Shown here piece after piece: positions 8,218 to 15,281 of a DNA stretch of 28,834 nucleotides. Source of the DNA: an uncultured Mucispirillum sp. (GTDB taxonomy: Bacteria > Chrysiogenota > Deferribacteres > Deferribacterales > Mucispirillaceae); NCBI GenBank assembly GCA_910586745.1, contig CAJUJZ010000014.1, forward strand, positions 1 to 28,834, in the 5' to 3' direction. The notes under the pieces were generated by a model. That model was given only the letters and a program-made list of their open reading frames with translations. It was not told the origin of the DNA and searched no databases. How positions within the stretch are numbered: the first letter of the stretch is position 1; every line of letters begins with the position of its first letter. The position numbers were made by a program, and so were the translations under genes.

Positions 8218-9606
8218 ATGGAAAGTTTAGCATCATATTTAAGTGATTTTAGGGATATAGTATGGGGTGTGCCTATGATTTTACTGCTTTTAGGTACACA
8301 TATTTATCTTACATATAAAACAGGCTTTATTCAGAGAAAAGTACCATTAGGCATTAAGCTTTCAATAACAAAAGATAATGGCTCAGCAGGTGATGTAAGC
8401 CAGTTTCAGGCATTAACTACGGCTCTTGCTTCCACTATTGGAACTGGTAATATTATAGGTGTGGGTACAGCAGTATATTTAGGCGGTCCTGGTGCAGTTT
8501 TCTGGTGCTGGATAACTGGTGTATTTGGTATTGCTACAAAATATGCAGAATCATTAATAGGTGTAAAATACAGAGTGCAGTCAAAAGACGGTAGAATGTT
8601 AGGTGGTGCAATGTATGCTCTGGAAAGGGGCTTAAATATGAAAAAAATGGCAATCGCCTTTGCTCTTTTTGCTATGCTTGCATCCTTTGGTATAGGCTGT
8701 GCCACTCAAATAAATGCAATTGCAGAAGTTTTTGATTCTAACCTTGCTTTTATTGGTGTTCCGCGTATTTACATCGGTATATTTTTTGGTATTTTAACTG
8801 CCCTTATTATTATAGGCGGTATTAAATCTATTGCAAGAGTATGTGCAAATTTAGTGCCTTTTATGGCAATATTTTATATATTTGGAAGTATTTATATACT
8901 TTTCTTAAATTATGACTATCTTCTTCCAGCCTTAAAAGCAATAATCTTGTTAGCATTTGCTCCAGGCTCTATTGAAGGCGGTTTAGTAGGTCAGGGTATT
9001 ATAATGGCTGCCAGATTTGGTATTGCAAGAGGGCTTTTTTCAAATGAATCTGGTCTTGGTTCTGCTCCACTTGTGGCTTCAGCTGCACGAACTAAAAACC
9101 CTGTAAGGCAGGCACTCGTTTCTGCAACAGGTACATTCTGGGATACTGTTGTTTTTTGTCTTATTACTGGTATCGTTATTGTTTCTACAGTTATGAAATA
9201 CCCAGAAGTGCATATGATAAATTTCCAAAACGGCGGTCAGATGACTACTGCTGCTTTTAACCAGATACCTTATTTTGGCTCATTTATATTAATTGTAGCT
9301 TTAACAACTTTTGCTTATTCTACAATTTTAGGCTGGTCATATTATGGGGAACGCTGTGCAGAATATCTTTTTGGCAGAAAAGCTATTTTGCCTTATAAAC
9401 TTTTATATGTGGCAGTGTTAGTGTTTGCTCCAGTGCTTGCTCTTGATATGGTATGGACTATTGCAGATATTTTAAATGCTTTTATGGCAGTACCAAACTT
9501 AATTGCTGTGCTGCTGCTTGCATCTCAAATTTCAAAAGATACAAAATTTTATATAGAAAATATTGACCACATACATAAAGAAGAAATTCCAGTGATAGAT
9601 AAATAA
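8218..9606 (+). CDS. Sodium:alanine/glycine symporter, AGCS family
   Basis: A 462-residue polytopic membrane protein of the AGCS (alanine or glycine:cation symporter) family, which imports small neutral amino acids with sodium. The family signature is clear: TTALASTIGTGNIIGVG followed by a GGPGAVFW stretch and TKYAESLIGVKYR. The later segments FSNESGLGSAPLVASAA and TFAYSTILGWSYYGE are also typical. About ten to eleven hydrophobic segments are visible. AAAGG lies about eight bases before the ATG. A TATAAT at 8130-8135 may be its -10 box, but I see no good -35. The next gene, 84 bp on, is also an amino-acid-type transporter. Whether the substrate is alanine, glycine or glutamine cannot be told from sequence. 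Confidence 0.93.
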   Translation: MESLASYLSDFRDIVWGVPMILLLLGTHIYLTYKTGFIQRKVPLGIKLSITKDNGSAGDVSQFQALTTALASTIGTGNIIGVGTAVYLGGPGAVFWCWITGVFGIATKYAESLIGVKYRVQSKDGRMLGGAMYALERGLNMKKMAIAFALFAMLASFGIGCATQINAIAEVFDSNLAFIGVPRIYIGIFFGILTALIIIGGIKSIARVCANLVPFMAIFYIFGSIYILFLNYDYLLPALKAIILLAFAPGSIEGGLVGQGIIMAARFGIARGLFSNESGLGSAPLVASAARTKNPVRQALVSATGTFWDTVVFCLITGIVIVSTVMKYPEVHMINFQNGGQMTTAAFNQIPYFGSFILIVALTTFAYSTILGWSYYGERCAEYLFGRKAILPYKLLYVAVLVFAPVLALDMVWTIADILNAFMAVPNLIAVLLLASQISKDTKFYIENIDHIHKEEIPVIDK

Positions 9607-9690
9607 TAAACTAAATTAGCAAAAAGATACTTGATAAACAGATAAAAAAATAATATTATCAAATGCAGTTTTTTATATAAGGGAAGAAAT

Positions 9691-11751
9691 ATGGTAAATG
9701 CGGTTTTTATTGAAGGTTTGATTTATGCAATGATGGTTCTAGGAGTTTTTATGACTTTTAGAATCCTTGATTTTCCAGATATGACAGTAGACGGTTCATT
9801 TGCAACAGGTGCGTGCGTTGCAGCTATGTTTATTGTTAATGGTTCAGACTTATATTTAGGTTTAGTTGTTGCAATTATTGCAGGTATTACAGCCGGTGTT
9901 TTTACTGCACTGCTTCATACTTTATTAAAAATACCAAATCTTTTAGCTGGTATTATTACAATGACCATGCTTTATTCCATAAATACACGCATCACGAGTG
10001 GCAGCAGCTTTGTTCCACTTCCTAATAACAAATATGATACTGCAGTTACAAATGCAGACAGTGCAATTTCAGGATTTTTTAGCAGTTTTGGTATAGAAAT
10101 CAGTTCAAGTATAAGCATACTTATATTTTTCCTGCTTTTACTTATCTATATAAAAATACTTATAGACATATTCTTCAGAACAGATTTAGGTATCTCTCTT
10201 GGTGCATTAGGCTCTAATGAGCAGATGATATTATCGCAGGGTATGAACCCTAATGTATTAAAAGTATTAGGTGTTGGTATGTCTAACGGTCTTGTAGCAT
10301 TAAGCGGTGCAATGTATGCTCAGTTTACAGGCAGTGCTTCAGTGCAAAGCGGGCAGGGTATAATTGTTGTAGGCCTTGCAGCTGTTATGATAGGTGAATT
10401 TTTAATCCGCTCTAATAAAATATGGCTTATTACATTAGGGGTAATAGTAGGCTCTATTATATATAAAGCAATTATTTATTTTGGCTTAAAATACGGCTAT
10501 GATATAGGTCTTGGACCTAACGACTTAAAACTTATATCGGGTATATTAATAATATTAATTATTGTTGCCAGCAAAATGCAGAAAAAGAAAGGCGGCAGTA
10601 AAAAAACTGCAGATAAGAAGTCAAGCCCGGTTATTGACAGTATAGCCCGTGTTGTTGACGGCTTTATTAATAAAACATATCCATTTTGGTTCTTATCACT
10701 GTATTTAATACTTTTTATATACCCTATGGTTCTGTTTTTCAAATACTGCCAAAACAGCGAAAATTCTATGTGGATGCTTATTTTTGCTCTGACAGTATTA
10801 TTTGCCCTGTTTATTCATATAAAAATATTCTTAATGAGTAAATATGGTGCAGAAAGCAAACTTAATATGGCATTTAAAAAAGTATCTTTTGGTATAAATA
10901 AACGCAGTAAAACAGTAGCTGGTGCAAATACTGGCGAAGATTATAAAGGTGATAATGTTTTAGTGCTGCAGAATGTTTCAAAAAGCTTTTTTGAAGGTAC
11001 ACCAGATGAAAAACATGTATTAAAAAACTTATCATTAACTGTAAATAAAGGCGATTTTATTACAATAATAGGCTCAAATGGTGCTGGTAAATCTACACTT
11101 TTTAATGTAATTGCAGGTACATATAAAGCATCATCTGGCAATATTATATATAAAATGAAAAATATTACAAAAATGCCTGAATACTTAAAAGCTGCTTTTA
11201 TTGGAAGAATATTCCAAAATCCACTGCTTGGTACAAGCGGCGATATGGCATTAGAAGATAATATGATATTATGCCGTAAAAAAGGTTTTAAACTTCCAAT
11301 AATCAGCCTTAATAAAAAAGTAAGGAAAGAATTTGCAGACCATGTTGCTCGTCTTAATATGGGACTTGAAAAAAGACTTGCTGATAATGTGGGACTTTTC
11401 TCTGGTGGTCAAAGACAGGCTCTTACTCTGCTTATGACAGCTATGAGCCACCCTGAGCTTGTGCTTTTAGATGAACATACTGCAGCTCTTGACCCAGATA
11501 ACTCTAACAGAGTAATGGAACTTACTTTACAGTTACGAGAAGAATACGGTCTTACAATGATGATGATTACTCACAATATGCAGCATGCTATAAAATACGG
11601 CAACAGACTTTTAATGATGGATAATGGTGAAATAATTATGGATATTTCAGGAAAAGAAAAAGAAAACTTAACTGTTGAAGCTATTATGGAAAAATTTAAA
11701 GCAATTAGAAAAGATGAGTTAACTGACGAAAAACTGCTTCTTACAAGATAG
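9691..11751 (+). CDS. Fused ABC transporter: TrpY-like permease plus ATPase in one chain
   Basis: A 686-residue fusion. Residues 1-295 are a permease with about eight membrane segments; the start MVNAVFIEGLIYAMMVLG and the motif FRILDFPDMTVDGSFATGA match the permeases of the tryptophan/tyrosine-type (TrpXYZ) uptake family. Two extra hydrophobic segments (about 330-352 and 362-385) lie in the linker. Residues about 425-650 are an ATP-binding domain with Walker A GSNGAGKST (about 460-470), signature FSGGQRQ (about 570) and Walker B LVLLDEHTAALD (about 590-602). Normally permease and ATPase are separate genes. No substrate-binding protein gene is present in the window, so the ligand is uncertain. 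AAGGGA precedes the ATG. The LysE gene begins six bases after its stop. Confidence 0.9.
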   Translation: MVNAVFIEGLIYAMMVLGVFMTFRILDFPDMTVDGSFATGACVAAMFIVNGSDLYLGLVVAIIAGITAGVFTALLHTLLKIPNLLAGIITMTMLYSINTRITSGSSFVPLPNNKYDTAVTNADSAISGFFSSFGIEISSSISILIFFLLLLIYIKILIDIFFRTDLGISLGALGSNEQMILSQGMNPNVLKVLGVGMSNGLVALSGAMYAQFTGSASVQSGQGIIVVGLAAVMIGEFLIRSNKIWLITLGVIVGSIIYKAIIYFGLKYGYDIGLGPNDLKLISGILIILIIVASKMQKKKGGSKKTADKKSSPVIDSIARVVDGFINKTYPFWFLSLYLILFIYPMVLFFKYCQNSENSMWMLIFALTVLFALFIHIKIFLMSKYGAESKLNMAFKKVSFGINKRSKTVAGANTGEDYKGDNVLVLQNVSKSFFEGTPDEKHVLKNLSLTVNKGDFITIIGSNGAGKSTLFNVIAGTYKASSGNIIYKMKNITKMPEYLKAAFIGRIFQNPLLGTSGDMALEDNMILCRKKGFKLPIISLNKKVRKEFADHVARLNMGLEKRLADNVGLFSGGQRQALTLLMTAMSHPELVLLDEHTAALDPDNSNRVMELTLQLREEYGLTMMMITHNMQHAIKYGNRLLMMDNGEIIMDISGKEKENLTVEAIMEKFKAIRKDELTDEKLLLTR

Positions 11752-11757
11752 GTAAAT

Positions 11758-12522
11758 ATGATATTAACTGATTTTATACAGGGTTTTTTACTTGAACTTG
11801 GTTTAGTAATGACTGTGGGCTTGCAAAGTGCTTTTATATTAAAGCAGGGTATCCGCAGAGAATATGTGATAGTCGCTGTTCTTACATGTTTTTTTAGTGA
11901 AACGCTGCTTGTAACAATAGGTATTGCTGGTATGGGGGCATTAGTCCACTCCATACCACATTTATATGAAATAATTACAGGCACAGGCATCTTATTTCTG
12001 CTTTTTTATGCAGGCAGGTCATTATATGCAGCAGTTAAAAAAAATGATTATATAGTTATAGATAATGAAGAAATAGGACTTGTTTCTAAAAAAGAAGTGC
12101 TTCTTTCTGGGCTTGCATTTGCTCTTCTTAATCCTCATGTTATTATAGACACTACCATAATGGGTTCACTTGCTGCCAACTTTTATCCACATCACTGGAT
12201 ATTTGGTTTAGGTGTAATATGTGCTGCATTTGTATGGTATTCATTTTTAGGCACAATAGGTGCAGCTTTTGCAAAAATTTTAAACCATCCAAAAACTTGG
12301 AAAGTTATTAATGTTTTTATTGCTGCTCTCTGTATATATATGGCTTCCCAGTTTATACATAATTTTAATAACCCAAACCATGAGCATAATCATATTAATT
12401 TTTTTAATGTGTTTGGAGTGGATGACAGTTTTATAAAAGGTATGCACAATCATGAGGCAGAAACTGATTATAACCATAATGAAAACCATTCCTATGAAGA
12501 ACATTCTTATGATATGAAGTAA
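11758..12522 (+). CDS. LysE-family exporter with histidine-rich C-terminal tail
   Basis: A 254-residue membrane protein of the LysE/ArgO type. The N-terminal half reads GFLLELGLVMTVGLQSAFIL, with QSAFILKQGI and the second-half motif FALLNPHVIIDTTIMGS typical of basic amino-acid exporters. About six membrane segments end near residue 200. The last 54 residues are hydrophilic and contain about nine histidines in NHEHNH, MHNHE, YNHNENH and similar clusters, which is not usual for LysE. Such tails often bind metals in other transporters; the LysE superfamily also includes metal exporters, so a metal-linked role is possible. It starts six bases after the fused ABC gene with a poor ribosome binding site, suggesting translational coupling. 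Confidence 0.87.
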   Translation: MILTDFIQGFLLELGLVMTVGLQSAFILKQGIRREYVIVAVLTCFFSETLLVTIGIAGMGALVHSIPHLYEIITGTGILFLLFYAGRSLYAAVKKNDYIVIDNEEIGLVSKKEVLLSGLAFALLNPHVIIDTTIMGSLAANFYPHHWIFGLGVICAAFVWYSFLGTIGAAFAKILNHPKTWKVINVFIAALCIYMASQFIHNFNNPNHEHNHINFFNVFGVDDSFIKGMHNHEAETDYNHNENHSYEEHSYDMK

Positions 12523-12531
12523 TAATAATTT

Positions 12532-13008
12532 TTATTTTCTAATTTTTTTAATAATATCGCCTGCTGTAATAATTAATGCAAATAAGGCAGGGAAAGTATT
12601 AATAAGCAGCTTATTAATATTTTCAATATCTGTAAGCAGGAAATGGATAATCAGCAGCAGCTCAAACAGACCTAAAATATATATTTGTTTAAAAATAATA
12701 TTATATAATGTTTCTTTTAAATGGTTGTTTTTCTGAGATTCTTTTGTCTCTTTTATGTTTTCTTTTATTATTTTTTCTTTTGTTTCATCACTTAATTCAT
12801 CTGCATTAGCATAAGTGAGCCTGTATCTGTTATCAAATAAAAGCAGTAAATATATAAATAAGCATATAAGCACTAAACATGAGAAAAAGCAGACTGCGAC
12901 AAAAAGTATAGTATAATCTCTACGAAATATATACTCTGCCAAAAAAAATATTGTGAATACTGCAATTAAAGTAACAGCTGTATTTTTTAAATTAAATCTA
13001 TATTTCAT
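12532..13008 (-). CDS. Small four-helix membrane protein of unknown function
   Basis: A 158-residue protein with four hydrophobic segments (about residues 11-27, 33-57, 108-126 and 135-153). A charged, Lys/Glu-rich cytoplasmic-looking linker (about 66-100) separates the two hairpins. I do not recognise a family. It is convergent with the LysE gene, nine bases away. No clear Shine-Dalgarno sequence precedes the ATG at 13008, so the start is less certain, but the hydrophobic pattern is coherent over the full length. Codon use resembles its neighbours. Confidence 0.65.
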   Translation of the reverse strand: MKYRFNLKNTAVTLIAVFTIFFLAEYIFRRDYTILFVAVCFFSCLVLICLFIYLLLLFDNRYRLTYANADELSDETKEKIIKENIKETKESQKNNHLKETLYNIIFKQIYILGLFELLLIIHFLLTDIENINKLLINTFPALFALIITAGDIIKKIRK

Positions 13009-13103
13009 ATTATTAGTATAAAAGAAAAATCATAAAAGTAAATAGTTTGCTTTATTTTATATCTAAATTAAATAAAGGTATAATTTGTTTTGCAAGTTTG
13101 TTG

Positions 13104-13311
13104 GACTTATTCAAAAAATTTAGATTACTGTCATTTTGAGCCTGATTTTACAGGCGAAAAATCTAAATTATCTATGTTATATTATAATATATTTAAATTA
13201 TATTCTCTTTTAGATACTTAGCTATAAATCAAGCTCAGTATGACCTAATTTGCTTTAAATTCTCTTGCTGTATTCATTATATGGATTAGTCTAAGTTTTT
13301 TTGGGTAAGTC
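13104..13311. repeat. Foldback (MITE-like) element with nested inverted repeats
   Basis: Outer arms: 13104-13127 (GACTTATTCAAAAAA...) matches the reverse complement of 13286-13311 (GACTTACCCAAAAAAA...) with a few mismatches. Inner arms: GTCATTTTGAGCCTGATT (13130-13147) matches the reverse complement of 13227-13244, GTCATACTGAGCTTGATT, with only three mismatches. Similarity continues inward through AAAAATCTAAA-like sequence. The inner motif is the same TGTCATTCTGAGC-type sequence as at 6451-6578. No transposase is encoded, so this looks like a non-autonomous or decayed element. The whole 464-bp gap 13009-13472 holds this repeat and the next one and no gene. Confidence 0.6.
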
Positions 13312-13340
13312 TATATTGTTATTGAATTATTCGTGGTATG

Positions 13341-13364
13341 GATTGTTTGCTTTGCTCACAATGA
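13341..13364 (-). repeat. Copy of a TCATTGTGAGCAAAGCAAACAATC-like dispersed motif
   Basis: Read on the minus strand, this segment resembles the TCATTGCGAGC...AGCGAAGCAATC class of dispersed intergenic repeats that I recall from many bacterial genomes. It sits 30 bp beyond the foldback element and may be part of the same decayed unit. Confidence 0.35.
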
Positions 13365-13472
13365 TATATCTTTTGTAACATCTAGAAAAATAATACATAA
13401 CAAATAATTAATTTTGATAAAATTATGGATAATATATTGAATATTTTATTCTATATGATATATTAACACAGT

Positions 13473-14021
13473 ATGAGAAAATTATGGGTAAAAATAAAAA
13501 ATTATTTTAATAATCTATACAGATACTGTTACTTAAAATTAATTATTCCTATAAAGAAAGAGCGGCACAACCCAAAATATATTGCATGGGGCACAGCTGT
13601 CGGGCTTTTCTGTGGATTTACACCTATTGTATGGCAGATGAATATAGTGCTGCTTATATGGTTTACTGCTAGATTTTTTAAGTTTCATTTCAGCCTGCCG
13701 ATAGGGCTTGCATGGACATGGGTAAGCAATTCTTTTACAAATCTGCCTCTTTTTTATTTGTATTATATAACAGGCTCTTTTATTATGGGGCAGGAAACAG
13801 GCGGTTATAATGAATTTACAGGCTTTTTTAATAATGGGATAATGGAAGGTATTAAGCAGACCTTTATATTCTGGGGCAAACCGATACTGCTTGGCAGTTT
13901 TGTGTTTATGATGTTTTTCTCTATTACAGGATATTTTATAAGCTATAGATATGCATGCAGATTAAGGGATAATTGGAATGTAAAAAGAATGGGAAAAAAG
14001 CTTTCAGAAGAAATATCATAA
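13473..14021 (+). CDS. DUF2062 family membrane protein
   Basis: A 182-residue protein with the DUF2062 pattern: a basic amphipathic N-terminus, then NPKYIAWGTAVGLFCGFTPI followed by WQMNIVLLIWFTARFFKFH, and a conserved WTWVSNSFTNLPLFYLYY stretch. Three to four membrane segments are visible and the C-terminus is basic. The molecular function of this family is not established as far as I know. No Shine-Dalgarno sequence precedes the ATG; TTGAAT (13437-13442) and TATATT (13459-13464) with a 16-bp spacer would place the transcription start almost at the ATG, so the message may be nearly leaderless. That promoter reading is tentative. Confidence 0.85.
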   Translation: MRKLWVKIKNYFNNLYRYCYLKLIIPIKKERHNPKYIAWGTAVGLFCGFTPIVWQMNIVLLIWFTARFFKFHFSLPIGLAWTWVSNSFTNLPLFYLYYITGSFIMGQETGGYNEFTGFFNNGIMEGIKQTFIFWGKPILLGSFVFMMFFSITGYFISYRYACRLRDNWNVKRMGKKLSEEIS

Positions 14022-14100
14022 TAAGCTTTATTATAAAAAAGTTATATTTGATACTAATTTTATATAATTTCTAAAGAATATTATTTATTATTATACTAAA

Positions 14101-14132
14101 ATAAAAGCCGTCTAAAAGTTATCAGACGGCTT
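14101..14132 (-). terminator. Terminator for the sigma-54-controlled unknown gene
   Basis: AAGCCGTCT (14105-14113) pairs with AGACGGCTT (14124-14132). On the minus strand the stem is followed by TTTTATTTTAG, a good T tract. On the plus strand no T tract follows, so it mainly serves the gene ending at 14175. Confidence 0.75.
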
Positions 14133-14174
14133 ATTCTCCATAATTAATTTATATAAAGTGCCAATATAATTATT

Positions 14175-15098
14175 TTATGCTTTTGTATCATATTTTTGTA
14201 GACCATCGCTGTAGCCTGCATGTTTTTGGATAAGTCTGCCAGTTTCAAGCTCAACAATATCTCCATTTGCTTTTCTGATTTCTGTAACAGGCTCACTGCC
14301 ACTTACATGTGATGTTTCAATAGTTATAACAGCCTGCACACCTATTGCCGACATTGCATTGGAATTTTTTTCCTCATCAGATAATTCTTTACTGCCGGCA
14401 CTGCCAATTTGTATACTTTGATACATTGCAAAGCCATATTTTATTGTTAAAGAATTACTGTTTGTGTTAATATCATCTGGATTTAAGTCAAGAGTATCTA
14501 TGGCATTTTCATCATTTGCAGCTTCTGGAAGTGCATTAGAAATACTGTAACTTTCTGTGCGAACATAAGTATGAGTAATATTGCCATTTTCATCCATTGC
14601 AACAGCCATTTGCTGAGCAATTACATTATATACTGAGCCGTCATCTAATGTGCCGCTTTCTTTTTTAGCGGAGTTGAAAAATTCTTCTAATTTTGCATTG
14701 ATTTCTTTTGCAAATTCTGGGTCAGCTTCCATTTTTTCCTGTAATTTTTCAGGCAGGTACACTGCATAAGAGCGTTCTTCCACAGTAATAGTATTGCCGC
14801 CAAACAGTATATCGGAAGTATTTTCCCAGTCACCTAATTTAAAATCAGGTAGATAACCATCATCTGTAGTGTTATATTTCCAGTCAAATTTAGGTTTTTC
14901 TATAACTTCTGCTTCAACTTCTTCTACATCTGTAGTGCTGGAAATATCTACACTGTCCATATTTGCTGGCGGAGGCATATTGGCAGAAGAATTTGCAGCT
15001 GTTGTGCTGTCATTATCGTTATTTGTGGCGTTTACATCATTACTAGGATTTTGTAAAGTATTTAAATAATTAAGATATATGCTGTTATTTATTATCAT
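14175..15098 (-). CDS. Unknown 307-residue protein behind a sigma-54-type promoter
   Basis: I do not recognise a family. The first 65 residues are low-complexity, rich in Asn, Asp, Ser and Thr, and include MPPPANMDSVDISS. There is no signal peptide or membrane segment. The middle (about 105-150) is a charged helical stretch with YLPEKLQEKMEADPEF, and the C-terminal third is a mixed region containing KYGFAMYQSIQIGS and AVITIETSHVSG. A strong GCGGAGGC ribosome binding site precedes the ATG by five bases, which fixes the start. Flexible N-termini ending in 'VDISS'-like segments remind me of flagellum-associated or exported proteins, but this is a weak impression. The sigma-54 promoter is consistent with flagellar or nitrogen-type control. 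Confidence 0.75.
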   Translation of the reverse strand: MIINNSIYLNYLNTLQNPSNDVNATNNDNDSTTAANSSANMPPPANMDSVDISSTTDVEEVEAEVIEKPKFDWKYNTTDDGYLPDFKLGDWENTSDILFGGNTITVEERSYAVYLPEKLQEKMEADPEFAKEINAKLEEFFNSAKKESGTLDDGSVYNVIAQQMAVAMDENGNITHTYVRTESYSISNALPEAANDENAIDTLDLNPDDINTNSNSLTIKYGFAMYQSIQIGSAGSKELSDEEKNSNAMSAIGVQAVITIETSHVSGSEPVTEIRKANGDIVELETGRLIQKHAGYSDGLQKYDTKA

Positions 15099-15131
15099 AA
15101 AAAGCCTCCGCTTTAATTATGATGATTTTAT

Positions 15132-15147
15132 AGCAAGCTATATGCCA
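15132..15147 (-). promoter_or_regulatory. Sigma-54 (RpoN) type promoter
   Basis: On the minus strand, TTGGCAT (-24; core TGGCAT is plus 15147-15142) is followed by exactly five bases, ATAGC, and TTGCT (-12; plus 15136-15132). This is a match to TGGCAC-N5-TTGCW with one mismatch. The expected start near 15121 leaves about 22 nt to the ATG, just enough for the strong Shine-Dalgarno site. Confidence 0.65.
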
Positions 15148-15168
15148 AAAAGTGATGAATGTAAAATT

Positions 15169-15267
15169 ATGTAATATATTACATAAAAACTTATTAAAAA
15201 TATGTGTTGCATTACATAAAAAATAGTATATAATGCGTAATATATTCCATAAAAATGATTTATAGAA
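15169..15267. repeat. Three imperfect tandem 33-bp units carrying operator-like palindromes
   Basis: Box 1 (15169-15184) is a perfect 16-bp palindrome, ATGTAATATATTACAT. Box 2 (15202-15217) reads ATGTGTTGCATTACAT and box 3 (15235-15250) reads GCGTAATATATTCCAT. Each box is followed by an A run and AT-rich sequence, and the three starts are exactly 33 bp apart. The array lies between the divergent sigma-54 gene and the AAA ATPase gene, and overlaps the likely ATPase promoter, so a DNA-binding regulator site is plausible. Confidence 0.65.
15207..15234 (+). promoter_or_regulatory. Candidate promoter of the AAA/DUF4143 gene
   Basis: A perfect TATAAT (15229-15234) lies 16 bp after TTGCAT (15207-15212), a weak -35. 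The -35 lies inside operator-like box 2 and box 3 begins right after the -10, so bound protein would block it. A start near 15241 fits the ATG at 15282 better than the one at 15255. Confidence 0.5.
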
Positions 15268-15281
15268 AATACAGGTGCAGT

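Noticed and set aside
9631..9662. TTGATAA...TTATCAA inverted repeat before the fused ABC gene
   Set aside because: A seven-base AT-only stem with an 18-base loop; likely chance in this composition and not followed directly by a T tract.
15255..15281. Upstream start of the AAA ATPase
   Set aside because: No ribosome binding site and almost at the predicted transcript start; ATG 15282 is better supported, though not proven.
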